Below are positions 7,003 through 14,911 of a stretch of DNA of 32,585 bases, one piece after another (position 1 is the stretch's first letter; each line of letters starts with the position of its first letter). A program made the translations under genes and the position numbers. The DNA lies in the NCBI GenBank assembly GCA_017454105.1, contig JAFTDR010000223.1, positions 1-32,585 on the forward strand, given 5' to 3'. The notes under the pieces are model-generated. The model had not been told where the DNA came from, searched no databases, and saw only the letters and a program-made list of their open reading frames with translations. Source of the stretch: Desulfovibrionaceae bacterium (GTDB lineage: Bacteria; Desulfobacterota; Desulfovibrionia; Desulfovibrionales; Desulfovibrionaceae).

Positions 7003-8340
7003 TTAGACAATTGATTCCAAGAGTTTGATTGCGTCCACATAGCGAATCATGCCGTCAGCAACTTTTTTCGCGTTCTGCATCGCGTGGACAACGGTTGCCG
7101 GATGCCGTACCACGTCACCACCGGCAAAGAGGCCTTTGCGGGTGGTCATGCCAAACGGGCTTTCGCGCGTTAACACATAGCCCCGTTCATCGACGTCAAT
7201 ACCCTTGGCTGTTGAAACGATGCGGCTTGCGGGACGCTGCCCAACGGCAAGAATGATCCGATTTGCCGTACGTTCTGTCTCTTCTTCGCCTGTTTTGAGA
7301 GTTATGCCAGCGACAGATCCGTCTTCTTCATGGATACAGGTTATCTGGGATTGCCAGTTAAACTTGACCCCTTCGGCCACAGCATCATCATATTCAGCGC
7401 GCAGGGCGCTCATTTCGTTGATTGTGCGGTGGTAGACAATCTCAACAGAAGAAGCTCCCATACGCACCGCTGTGCGCGCGGCATCCATGGCCGTATTGCC
7501 GCAGCCGACAACAAAGACCTCGTCGCCCACGCTCACAGGCACTTCTTTGCGCGGTATACTGCCTGCCGTGTACAGATTCGCCAGGCGGAGGAAATAGATA
7601 GCCTGCTCGACTCCTTTCGCGTCACAGCCAGGAATGTCGAGTTTTCTCGGCTTCCCTGTTCCTGTGCCCATAAAGATTGCGTCAAAGCCCTGATCAAAGA
7701 GATCGTCTATTGTGAGATCGTGACCGACTGTCACGGAGCAGTGGAAGACAGCTCCAAGGGCTTCAATGCGTTTTACCTCATTGCGGACAACTTCCCGAGG
7801 CAGACGGTATTCAGGTATGCCGAACATGAGGACGCCGCCCGGTTCTGCTTCCATTTCAAAGATTTCCACTTGAAAGCCCTGGCGTGCCATATCGCCGGCA
7901 ATAGTGAGACCGGCAGGCCCTGAACCTATGACCGCAATGCGGCCACGGTTTTTTTGGACTAAGCCTTCATGGTGGAGATGCATGGAAGCGTCAAAATCTG
8001 CAACAAAACGTTCAAGTTTGCCTATATTGATAGCCTGGCCTTTTTTGCCGAGAACGCAATTGCCTTCGCATTGCCTCTCGTGGGCACAGACGCGCCCGCA
8101 AACGGCTGGGAGATTGCTTCGCGTATTTATAATTTGGATTGCGTTGCCCAGATTGCCTTGGGCGAGTTCGTGAATCCAATCAGGGATATCGTTTGCAATA
8201 GGGCATCCAGAGCGGCAGAGCGGCTTTTTGCAGTGAAGACAACGTTTTGCCTCAGTGATCGCCTCAAGCATGGTGTAGCCTTCGCTCACTTCCTGAAACA
8301 AATGTCTATTACTGCCTTCTCGTAACTCTTTGGAGTCCAT
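7003..8340 (-). CDS. gltA: GltD/GltA-type NADPH-dependent flavoprotein (glutamate synthase small-subunit family)
   Basis: A 445-residue FAD/NADPH oxidoreductase with N-terminal iron-sulfur cysteines at 34, 37, 42, 46 (CLHCKKPLCRSGC) and 81, 85, 91, 95 (CGRVCAHERQCEGNC). It has the FAD motif GSGPAG at 139-144, the NADPH motif VGCGNTAMDAARTAV and the C-terminal FAD contact FAGGDVVRHPATVV. It fits the stand-alone homotetrameric GltA class. NfnB/SudA and the GltD subunit are close relatives, but neither the partner NfnA/SudB nor a GltB large subunit is in the window, so the exact reaction is uncertain. ATG 8340 is preferred to ATG 8346 because AAGGA is 7 bases upstream of it and almost touches the earlier one. 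The small membrane protein gene precedes it by about 24 bases. Confidence 0.9.
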   Translation of the reverse strand: MDSKELREGSNRHLFQEVSEGYTMLEAITEAKRCLHCKKPLCRSGCPIANDIPDWIHELAQGNLGNAIQIINTRSNLPAVCGRVCAHERQCEGNCVLGKKGQAINIGKLERFVADFDASMHLHHEGLVQKNRGRIAVIGSGPAGLTIAGDMARQGFQVEIFEMEAEPGGVLMFGIPEYRLPREVVRNEVKRIEALGAVFHCSVTVGHDLTIDDLFDQGFDAIFMGTGTGKPRKLDIPGCDAKGVEQAIYFLRLANLYTAGSIPRKEVPVSVGDEVFVVGCGNTAMDAARTAVRMGASSVEIVYHRTINEMSALRAEYDDAVAEGVKFNWQSQITCIHEEDGSVAGITLKTGEEETERTANRIILAVGQRPASRIVSTAKGIDVDERGYVLTRESPFGMTTRKGLFAGGDVVRHPATVVHAMQNAKKVADGMIRYVDAIKLLESIV

Positions 8341-8363
8341 AAGCATATCCTTTTTCAGTGTGT

Positions 8364-8651
8364 CTAGCGGCGTTTCGCTGACACATCAATGATAATATCT
8401 TCATTCTTGCTTGAAGAATAGGACGTTTGTTTTGAGGAAAAGGATCCTGTTTGTGTTTGATACGGGTTATTCTGGAGCGATTGCATTTTGTACTGCAGAT
8501 ATTTTTTCAGGAAGATGAGTCCAACCCATCCTGCCGCAACGAGTGCGAGGACAAAGATGAGAAAATAAAATCCAATTTTCAAAAGAACGGGAAAAAGAAG
8601 AATGAGGACGGCAATGATGGCAATTTTTTTCATCATGGGCGTATTCATCAA
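8364..8651 (-). CDS. Small two-helix membrane protein, unrecognised
   Basis: A 95-residue protein with two adjacent hydrophobic segments (roughly residues 9-23 and 26-46, separated by KIG) and a Ser/Gln/Asn-rich cytosolic-type tail ending in basic residues. No family is recognised. It lies 24 bases upstream of the GltA-like gene in the same direction, which suggests co-transcription. The start is uncertain: ATG 8651 and later ATGs at residues 2 and 6 lack a clear Shine-Dalgarno. Coding is supported by the clean membrane-protein composition and operon position. Confidence 0.65.
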   Translation of the reverse strand: MMNTPMMKKIAIIAVLILLFPVLLKIGFYFLIFVLALVAAGWVGLIFLKKYLQYKMQSLQNNPYQTQTGSFSSKQTSYSSSKNEDIIIDVSAKRR

Positions 8652-8740
8652 TTTTTTTTGGCGTGGAGACCCCGGCTTTTTTGGCTGGGAGGAAACGCCA
8701 CCTCCTCTGTTTTTCCTGTATTGTACGAAGAACCGTCTCT

Positions 8741-8931
8741 TCTACTCCAGACAGAAGCAATCTGACCTGTTTGCGTAAGTCAGCATGAGCCTTGTGTTGT
8801 ATACTCGTGACGGAGGAAATGTTTTTCACTGTATTTGCGCTGGGCAATACGTCCAACGACCAAAAGGACAGACGATCGTTTGCGTCGCGAGTATAACTCC
8901 AAGGAGCAAGTCTTTTTCTGACCGCAGTATA
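8741..8931 (+). mobile_element. Family A mini-element interrupted by a B element
   Basis: The left half (TCTACTCCAGACAGAAGCAA to CCTTGTGTTG) and right half (AACTCCAAGGAGCAAG to TTTTTCTGACCGCAGTATA) make one A element when the B element at 8800-8895 is removed. The break falls where other A copies read TTGTATTGTCAACTCC. Confidence 0.75.
8800..8895 (-). mobile_element. Family B mini-element (96 bp) nested in A
   Basis: The terminal inverted repeats TATACTCGTGACG and CGTCGCGAGTATA are complementary at 12 of 13 positions. It is flanked by TA on both sides and inserted in an A element. Read on the minus strand its interior (CCTTTTGGTCG..., CGTATTGC) matches the B copies at 13046 and 30359. Confidence 0.8.
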
Positions 8932-9628
8932 AGAAGACGGCAGTATTTCCACGATATCCCTGAAGAACGCAGGTCTGAAGGTCCATGAGCCACTTTTCTG
9001 ACAGCGACAAGAGCTTGGTCCCTGCTTCTTTTTCTCTCTGATCCTCTCGTACCTGGGAAATCATTACGCTGTAACGCGGCTTCTCTTTTGTGATCCGCGT
9101 CTTAAGCATGTACGAGTTTCGTACCCATTTCCGACCAGCAGTGTTTTTTCAAAACGGAAAGACGATACGTACCTCGTCAAAGAGATTTTTCCTCTCCTCT
9201 TGGCCGGTTGAGGTACTTGGGTCTCGCAAGAAGAGTGAGATAGTAGAACATTGTATTTCATCTGTACGCAGCTTCGGTCTCTCTTGGCAGCCCAAGGGGC
9301 TCTCGTTTCTTTCGAAGAGCAGTATTTTATGCTGTTCACTGTTGCCTACTTCAAGGGAGAAGGGCGTCATGGTGCGCACTTGTCTTTTTTCGAGAAATTT
9401 CCAAACGGCTTCCGCTTTTTCTTTCGGCTCTCGCCTTGCGGTACACTGCTTCCTCGGGCCGACCGAAACAAGCTCCTCTTGCTTTGTTGAGGAAGGCATA
9501 CGTTTTTGTCCTGCGCTCGCGCCGTGTTGACGGAGCGTTGCCTCAGTCAAAAGCGGATTTGAACGTGGTGAGGCTTTTGCGCATAGGCCCGTTTCTCTAA
9601 AGTGTGCGAGAACAACGCACAGAGCAAA

Positions 9629-9831
9629 ATCCTTGTACTCTTTGCCACGCTATGTCCCACAAGGTTCGGCCGCATACTCGTTGTGTACGCCAAGGATAGC
9701 AATGTTACTTGCGCAGCTCACTTTGTGTCGCGAAGATCCTTGTGCTGCAGAATGCACTCGTGAGGAGAGTGCCACACTGTTTCTTTCCTGTGTGGAGAAT
9801 GCGGTGCATACGGAAATACCCGTATGCACCG
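9629..9831. repeat. Cluster of four successive inverted repeats
   Basis: In order: ATCCTTG (9629) with CAAGGAT (9691-9697); GCACTC with GAGTGC around 9752-9771; CCACAC with GTGTGG around 9772-9796; and a perfect 12-bp stem CGGTGCATACGG (9802-9813) with its complement (9820-9831) and a 6-base loop. There is no gene. It could be a structured RNA or decayed repeats. Confidence 0.45.
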
Positions 9832-9882
9832 ATTGCGAAAAGGGAGAACCGACCCGCACAGAAGAGACGTTCTCTTTGTTGG

Positions 9883-9986
9883 TATACTGCGGCCAGAAAA
9901 AAAGTTGCCACTTGTCGTTGAAAATAACCCGACTCTGCGATGACTTCCGCTCGCAAAAATGACACGTTATTTCTGGATTGAGTATA
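9883..9986 (-). mobile_element. Family A mini-element (104 bp), inverted
   Basis: A full copy in reverse: TATACTGCGGCCAGAAAAA at the left and TTTCTGGATTGAGTATA at the right, with TA at both borders. Confidence 0.85.
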
Positions 9987-10109
9987 GCTCAAAGAGTGCT
10001 GTGTGCCGCAGATACAAATGATTGAGGCACGGATTCATGGAAGGGTGATCTGAGTATATATACCTTACTCCAGCAAAGGGCAATGTCAAGACAAGGTTTC
10101 TTTGGCTGT

Positions 10110-11501
10110 TTATTTGATGATGCCCAGGCATTGGATAAGCAGAATGAAGAGGATAATCGGGGCCGCGTAGCGGATTATAAAGGAATAGATGGGGGCCAGC
10201 AGAAAACGCTCGCCGTTCTTTGTCACTTCATTGACAATGGTTTTTGTGCCGACAATCCAGCCAATAAGGGCGCATGTGGCGATTGCGACAATTGGCATAA
10301 GGATATTACAGCTTGCGAAGTCTAAGAGATCGAGTATTTGTCCGACGGATCCTGTTGGGAGCGGGCATTCGAAGTAGAGAACATTGTAGCCAAGACAGAC
10401 GAGGAGGCCGACTGCGAAGGCCAAAACTCCTTCCACGACAGTCGCTTTTTCTCTTGAGCAGCTGAGCCGCTCCATAAGCGAGGCAACGACAGCTTCCATA
10501 AGCGATATGGCGCTTGTTAAGGCCGCGAAGAAGGCCATGAGGAAGAAGACGGAGCCGACAATTGGGCCAGCGGCCCCCATGCGGGCGAAAAGCTTGGGAA
10601 CAGAGACAAAAAGCAGTGAGGGACCTGAGGTTACAAGCGCGTCTTCACCCATGAAGACAATGAAGGGGACAATGATCATGATGCCAGCGAGGAAGGCAAC
10701 GAGTGTGTCAAAAAAAGCGATTTGGCTGACAGAGCGGAAGATATTGCCCTTATCCTCAAAGTATGAGCCATAGGCCACCATGATGCCCATGGCGATACTG
10801 ATCGAGTAGAAGAGCTGGCCTACTGCTGCCATGCAAAGCTGGAGAAAGCGCACAAAGGTCATTTCGTGTGTGTTTGGGGTAAGGTAAATGGCAAGAGCCT
10901 GAAGTCCTGTGCGCGTCACCCCTCCCTCTTCATGGTGTATTGTGATTGCGAAGATTGAAATGCCGATAATGAGGATGAAAAGCAGAGGCATAAGCAAAAT
11001 TGAGATGCGCTCTATGCCGCCTGCTACCCCTTTATAGATAACGAAGCTTGTCGTTGCAAGGACGATTGTTAGGTAGAGAATCGGTTCGAACTTACTTGTT
11101 ATAAAACCTGTGAAGAAATTGGGCTCTGTTGCAAGATTGCTCGCTCCGAATAAAAAGAGGATGCAGTATTTCATCACCCATCCTGTAATGACGCAATAGT
11201 AGGGGAAGATGAGGAAGGGGATGAGTGTGGCAAGTCCGCCGATCCAGCCGCCTTTTGGACTGAGTTCGTTATAGGCATACAGAGGACTTTTCTTTGTTTT
11301 GCGGCCGATCGCAATCTCCGTTGTCAGCATGACAATACCGAAGGTCAGAAGGAGGACGAGATAGACCAGGAGGAAGAGGCCGCCTCCGTGCTGCGCGGTA
11401 AGGTAGGGAAAACGCCAGATATTGCCAAGGCCGATTGCGCTGCCCGCAGCAGCGAGTACAAATCCTATGGAGCTTGTAAAAGCTCCTTTGTCTATAGCCA
11501 T
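10110..11501 (-). CDS. Sodium-dependent NSS/SNF-family transporter
   Basis: A 463-residue inner-membrane symporter of the neurotransmitter:sodium symporter family (LeuT fold), probably importing an amino acid or related amine with Na+. The family signature GSAIGLGNIWRFPYL is near residues 20-34 in the first, unwound helix that forms the Na+ and substrate site. About eleven further hydrophobic segments follow (for example LVYLVLLLTFGIVML and ILLMPLLFILIIGISIFAI), the usual count for bacterial members. The start ATG 11501 has AAGGAG about 5 bases upstream. It lies downstream of the AEC transporter on the same strand with a 100-base gap. Substrate cannot be read from sequence. Confidence 0.93.
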   Translation of the reverse strand: MAIDKGAFTSSIGFVLAAAGSAIGLGNIWRFPYLTAQHGGGLFLLVYLVLLLTFGIVMLTTEIAIGRKTKKSPLYAYNELSPKGGWIGGLATLIPFLIFPYYCVITGWVMKYCILFLFGASNLATEPNFFTGFITSKFEPILYLTIVLATTSFVIYKGVAGGIERISILLMPLLFILIIGISIFAITIHHEEGGVTRTGLQALAIYLTPNTHEMTFVRFLQLCMAAVGQLFYSISIAMGIMVAYGSYFEDKGNIFRSVSQIAFFDTLVAFLAGIMIIVPFIVFMGEDALVTSGPSLLFVSVPKLFARMGAAGPIVGSVFFLMAFFAALTSAISLMEAVVASLMERLSCSREKATVVEGVLAFAVGLLVCLGYNVLYFECPLPTGSVGQILDLLDFASCNILMPIVAIATCALIGWIVGTKTIVNEVTKNGERFLLAPIYSFIIRYAAPIILFILLIQCLGIIK

Positions 11502-11601
11502 AAAGACTCCTTACTTGACTGTGGACAGAAGTTCCCATCCGAAAAATTTAGAGTATTGTTATGGGGTAGTGCGCTCTCATTTCCGTCTGTGTCCGACTGC
11601 A

Positions 11602-12561
11602 CTAGAAGAAAAATGCTGATAGGTGCATCCAGACAGGTACTGTTACAATGCACAGTATGGTAGTCAGCGTCACAAGGGCACTTGCGTAGTTTGAATCGGC
11701 CCCATAGTAGGCTGCGACAATTGGTGTAATTGCCATGCAGGGAAGGGCGCTTTGTATGATAAAGGACTGGACCATAAGGGATGGCAGAGCAAATCCGTTC
11801 TGCGCAAGAGCGGCAAGGAAAACGATGAGAACAGCCGGTGCTGCGACCAGGCGTAGAACGATGCCAAGAAGAATATCTTTTTGCAGATAATCCCTTGGAT
11901 GCTTCATGTGCGTGAGTGTAATGCCGACAAAGATAAGCGCAAGAGGCGTCACAAGCTGGCCAAGATAGCGGCAGGTGGTTACCAGCACATTCGGCAAAGA
12001 GATATTCATGACAACAAGCAGAATGCCGATGAGCCCGCCTGCGAGAGGGGGGGAGATGGCTGATCGGATATGCTCAAGCAACGAGTGCTTGATTTTTCTC
12101 GTTCCTTCCCGCGCAAGAACCGAAGTTCCGAAAACCCAAAAAAAGAGCGTATTAGCGAAAAAATACAGGAGTGCGTTGGGAACTGCCTGTTCGCCAAGGA
12201 TGGCTATATTGACTGGGATGCCAATAATAATTGTGTTGGAAACAGTTCCCGCAAGGGCAAAGAGACCCCGATGCCTTTTGTCGATTCTAAGGAGAATTGA
12301 GAATGCGCGGAACAGCGCGTAGCAGACGATCATGCTCACAATAGGAATGGCCGATCGGAGTATCATTGCGACAAGTTCGCTCCGGTCAAAATGGAGCAGA
12401 ATAGTACTCATAAGGTAGGGGGGAAGGGCCACATTGACGATAAATTTGGGCAGGAAACGTTCTGTATCCTCCGTAACCATGCGCATGGTCGCGAGGAGGG
12501 CACCCACAAGTGTGAGCAGCGTTATGCTCATCATAGAGGCAAGTGCGTCTGAAAATATCAT
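11602..12561 (-). CDS. AEC-family (auxin efflux carrier-like) permease
   Basis: A 319-residue inner-membrane protein of the AEC family, whose bacterial members include malate and other organic-acid permeases. About ten hydrophobic segments are visible in two five-helix halves. The conserved NTIIIGIPV block in the first half and AYYGADSNYASALVTLTTILCI in the second are typical. A purine-rich AAGGGA precedes ATG 12561, with GTAAGGAGA a little further up, a leader much like that of the NSS gene downstream. Substrate is unknown; organic-acid export or uptake is the usual guess. A run of seven G occurs inside the gene near 12047-12053. Confidence 0.9.
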   Translation of the reverse strand: MIFSDALASMMSITLLTLVGALLATMRMVTEDTERFLPKFIVNVALPPYLMSTILLHFDRSELVAMILRSAIPIVSMIVCYALFRAFSILLRIDKRHRGLFALAGTVSNTIIIGIPVNIAILGEQAVPNALLYFFANTLFFWVFGTSVLAREGTRKIKHSLLEHIRSAISPPLAGGLIGILLVVMNISLPNVLVTTCRYLGQLVTPLALIFVGITLTHMKHPRDYLQKDILLGIVLRLVAAPAVLIVFLAALAQNGFALPSLMVQSFIIQSALPCMAITPIVAAYYGADSNYASALVTLTTILCIVTVPVWMHLSAFFF

Positions 12562-12806
12562 GGTTCCCTTGGTCTCCTTACTTTGATGCGATTACTGTAC
12601 GCATTCCTTAGTCTTCAAGCAAGTGTTCTCACGCACAAGCGCGCGGAATTGAAAAGAAAAGCGGCTTTGCGTCTGTCTTGCATGCTATCGAAGAGAAAAG
12701 CGGGCAAAAAGAAAACTGGCATACCCTGCTGGTTTTCCGCTGCCCCACGTGAGTGACAAACCCGCCCACTGGTTTGGGCGCAAATGGAATTTTTTACGCG
12801 TGCCGG

Positions 12807-12907
12807 TATACTCAAAGCAGAAATAAAATGGTGTCTTTGCAAACGGGACTCGGCAAAAACTCTGGTATTTTTAACTCAAAGTGGTAACTTTTTTTGACAG
12901 CAATAGA
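12807..12907 (+). mobile_element. Family A mini-element, diverged right end
   Basis: Starts TATACTCAAAGCAGAAAT. The interior GACTCGGC, TCTGGTATTTTTAACTC and AAGTGGTAACTTTTTTT follows the family order. The right end has decayed to TTGACAGCAATAGA. Confidence 0.75.
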
Positions 12908-13045
12908 CTTCCTTGCCGGTATTTTGTTCATTCGGAAGCCGGGCTTTGTCGCAGGTGCGCAAAAAGTGAAGGTGATCTGGATCTTTTTTGCCGTCATATG
13001 GCTTAAGCGATGTCCCTGACTTGCAGGCAGGGTTTTGAGCGTCCA

Positions 13046-13229
13046 TATACTCACGACGCTAAAGATCTTTTTCCTTCCCTTTTGGTCGGCTGGCGTATTG
13101 CGTATCACCAATATACTGCGGTCAGAAAAAAAATTAGCATTTGGAGTTGAAAATACCGGACTCTGTACTGAGTGCCGTTGACAAAAATGTTAATTTGTTT
13201 CTGGCCTGAGTATACAATTGAAGAGTATA
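13046..13229 (+). mobile_element. Family B mini-element interrupted by A
   Basis: The left part TATACTCACGACGCTAAAGA through CGTATCACCAA is followed by an inverted A element (13112-13214) and then resumes CAATTGAAGAGTATA. The B copy at 30359 runs CGTATCGCCAATACAATTGA without a break, so the join is exact. About 18 bases near the right end are missing compared with that copy. Confidence 0.8.
13112..13214 (-). mobile_element. Family A mini-element (103 bp) with proven TA duplication
   Basis: An inverted full copy, TATACTGCGGTCAGAAAAA to TTTCTGGCCTGAGTATA. The flanks read CCAA-TA before and TA-CAATTG after, while the empty B copy reads CCAATACAATTG with a single TA. The mobile unit is therefore TACT...AGTA with a duplicated TA. 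Confidence 0.9.
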
Positions 13230-13244
13230 CGCTCTGCTGTCCTT

Positions 13245-13332
13245 GCAGCGTAGGAGGGTCCACCATATTTTTACAACACGGACTTAGAGAAGGTGGTACT
13301 AAAGCTTGCGAGCCCGCAGCAAAGCGCGCACG
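13245..13332 (+). repeat. Family E repeat, copy 1
   Basis: Shares CATATTTTTACA, CACGGACT, AGAG, GGTACTA-like and AAAGCGC blocks in the same order with 28731-28803. The left flank TGCAGCG also matches. No inverted ends are seen, so the nature of the repeat is unknown. Confidence 0.55.
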
Positions 13333-13463
13333 TTGTAGATAAGACGATATGATTTAAAATTGACATATCAAATATAATATATACTGAGGATACGGCTGAC
13401 ATATTGCTAGGAACTGCTAAGCGTCTGTCTTTCGACACAACGCTTTTTTCCCGAAACCGCATG

Positions 13464-13490
13464 TCGCTCAAGCCAGAAAAGACTATGCGT
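13464..13490 (+). mobile_element. Family A left-end fragment
   Basis: The piece GCTCAAGCCAGAAAAGACTA resembles the left terminus of family A. Nothing recognisable of the rest follows. Confidence 0.35.
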
Positions 13491-13543
13491 AGTCACTGGG
13501 ACAAGGGACACCGAGACAAACTCCTGCCCATGTATACCGAGAT

Positions 13544-13666
13544 ATGCCCCATGTACAGATAATCATAAAAATTGATGTGTCAAGTACGATAGATTGTGCG
13601 CCACAAGAAGAGCTTGAAGAGGAGTTTGAAGAGTGGAAAAGCCGTATACCAGAGGTATCCGATTGA
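13544..13666 (+). CDS. Possible 40-residue ORF, acidic
   Basis: ATG 13544 opens a 40-codon frame ending at TGA 13664-13666. The product is strongly patterned: a beta-like QIIIKIDVSS followed by an acidic helix-like PQEELEEEFEEWKSRIPEV. That composition is unlike random translation, but no Shine-Dalgarno is obvious and no family is recognised. It may be a remnant of a larger gene or a true micro-protein. Confidence is low. Confidence 0.25.
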   Translation: MPHVQIIIKIDVSSTIDCAPQEELEEEFEEWKSRIPEVSD

Positions 13667-13703
13667 ATACCTATCGATGGAATCGAGGAATGGACGAGTA
13701 CGA

Positions 13704-13844
13704 ACTTCCCCAAGTTTGTGTGTACTTTTTACGCAGAATTTTCTTGGGAATTGAAGAGTTCCCCATCTCATTTTTTCACACAGACGTAGAAAAACTGATA
13801 CTAGTGCGTGCTTCCCAAAGTTCGTATGTATCTCTTACACTGAA
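13704..13844 (+). repeat. Pair of 35-base direct repeats
   Basis: Units at 13704-13738 and 13810-13844 agree at 26 of 35 positions (both contain CTTCCC, AAGTT and TGTA in register). They are unlike families A-D. They lie in the gene-free region upstream of the chaperone-effector locus. Confidence 0.4.
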
Positions 13845-13873
13845 ATACCGTCAGTTGAGACCCAAGAGTATTG

Positions 13874-13914
13874 TACCACGCGGACTGAGTAAAGCCAGTA
13901 CTAGCCCATGAGCC
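13874..13914 (+). repeat. Family E repeat, partial copy
   Basis: The sequence TACCACGCGGACTGAGTAAA followed by GCCAGTACTAG parallels the central part of the E repeats at 13245 and 28731. Confidence 0.35.
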
Positions 13915-13926
13915 AGGCGCTCTCAT

Positions 13927-14028
13927 TATTTTGCTGTCAGAAAAAAATTTCCATATTGCGTTAAAAATACATGACTAAGCGCTGACTCAAATTCGCAAAA
14001 ATGTCAGTTTATTTCTGGATGGCGTATA
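13927..14028 (-). mobile_element. Family A mini-element, inverted
   Basis: Runs from TATTTTGCTGTCAGAAAAAA to CAGTTTATTTCTGGATGG and CGTATA. It is full length with a mutated left terminus. Confidence 0.75.
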
Positions 14029-14063
14029 CGTACTGTGAGTATACGGGGACTCAGCATTGAGAA

Positions 14064-14129
14064 CTCCCAAAGCGGCCCTTCGCCTTGGGAGACAGGAGAT
14101 GCGCTTCGAGAACTGCAAGTTCGTAGCGC
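14064..14129. repeat. Two adjacent hairpins upstream of the chaperone gene
   Basis: CTCCCAA (14064-14070) pairs with TTGGGAG (14085-14091), with an inner GCG/CGC. Then GCGCT pairs with AGCGC around an inner GAACT-GCA-AGTTC stem (14101-14129). They lie about 260 bases upstream of the chaperone gene. Function is unknown. Confidence 0.4.
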
Positions 14130-14293
14130 TCCTCCCTCTCTATACAGGCAAAAAGGTAGGGCTATTTTGCATGAAAAAAACGTGTACGGCTACTGAGGCC
14201 ATAAGGGATTTGCGGCCTCCCAGGTGCATGGCGCTCATGGACAGCTTGTTGAGAGAACAGTACACTGCTGAAAGTCTAGGGCGTACCCCTTTG

Positions 14294-14302
14294 CCCCCCC
14301 CC
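14294..14302 (+). repeat. C9 homopolymer tract
   Basis: Nine C flanked by CCCTTTG-type repeats, about 90 bases upstream of the chaperone start. Such tracts can slip and alter expression, but no promoter is visible to connect it with. Confidence 0.4.
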
Positions 14303-14400
14303 TTTGCCCTTTAGATGTGCCCAGGCCTTTGCTAATGGGCAACTTTCTGCACTATTACCTTCTACTCTTCTTTTGCTTAAGGACTACGCAATGAACACAA

Positions 14401-14901
14401 GTGCAAAACAAATGTATTGAGCGTTTGAATGAGGTTACTGGCCTTGGTCTTGCCCTTGATGCCAATGAAGCGGCTGTTTTTAGCTACCAGGGCCAACAGG
14501 TACTCTTGCGTTTTCTGCCTGAAAACGGGGTGTTTCTTGTCCATGTGCAGCTGGCTGCACTGGAAGCGGCTGCTTTGCCCAATGCCCTGCATGATCTGCT
14601 GGAAGCAAACTTCCTGCTTTCGGATACGAAAGGCGGCGCGTTCAGCTGCTCCCGCGAGACGCACATGGTAGCCTTAATTTTTCTTTTGCCCTTAAACGAC
14701 ACAAATGCCGAAGGCTTCATCTATCGTCTCAACCGCGCTTTAGCTTGTGCGGACGAATGGCGACACAAGATCCTGGAGATGAACACTCAGGCAATTGATA
14801 GGGCTTCCAAACACCTTGAGGCTCTGCGTGCAGGAACCGCCAGCTCAGACGACGATCATACAATTGCGCATGCGATGCGCTCGCATATGATGCCTATTTA
14901 A
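14401..14901 (+). CDS. CesT-like type III secretion chaperone
   Basis: A small (166-residue) protein with the pattern of CesT/Tir-family chaperones, the small dimeric cytosolic proteins that bind an effector's N-terminus. The core motif is LHDLLEANFLLSDTKGGAFS (about residues 66-85), followed by a hydrophobic ALIFLLPLND strand and the ALACADEWRHKI helix. The long open frame begins with GTG at 14401. However, the Shine-Dalgarno TAAGGA (14378-14383) is 7 bases before an ATG at 14391 and 17 bases before the GTG, and the ATG frame closes after nine codons. Removing one A near 14411 would join them as MNTSAKQ-CIERLNEV, so an early frameshift is likely. Its stop overlaps the ribosome site of the next gene, giving tight coupling to the effector. 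Confidence 0.7.
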   Translation: MQNKCIERLNEVTGLGLALDANEAAVFSYQGQQVLLRFLPENGVFLVHVQLAALEAAALPNALHDLLEANFLLSDTKGGAFSCSRETHMVALIFLLPLNDTNAEGFIYRLNRALACADEWRHKILEMNTQAIDRASKHLEALRAGTASSDDDHTIAHAMRSHMMPI

Positions 14902-14911
14902 GGAGTACGAC

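Larger units (their letters stand above)
8652..10109. other. Gene-free stretch with nested mini-elements and hairpins
   Basis: I see no convincing gene in these 1.46 kb. It holds an A element split by a B element (8741-8931), a run of inverted repeats at 9629-9831 and an inverted A copy (9883-9986). The part from about 9000 to 9620 shows nothing I can identify apart from a short C-like patch near 9278 (TTGGCAGCCCAAGG). Confidence 0.6.
12562..14390. other. Long gene-poor stretch rich in mini-elements
   Basis: These 1.83 kb hold A copies at 12807, 13112 and 13927, a B copy at 13046 split by an A, E-type repeats at 13245 and about 13874, a 35-base direct repeat (13704 and 13810), two hairpins at 14064-14091 and 14101-14129, and a C9 tract at 14294. 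A 40-codon frame at 13544 is the only possible gene. GC content dips around 13335-13395. Confidence 0.6.

Noticed and set aside
9149..9550. 133-codon minus-strand frame
   Set aside because: No family likeness, no ribosome site, and an equally long frame overlaps on the other strand; it lies in a stretch with repeat remnants.
12047..12053. G7 run inside the AEC permease gene as a phase-variation tract
   Set aside because: Short run, gene intact; no reason beyond length to claim switching.
12690..12780. Inverted repeats upstream of the AEC gene
   Set aside because: Arms are short and interrupted (for example GAAAAC/GTTTTC with mismatches); not convincing as a defined element.
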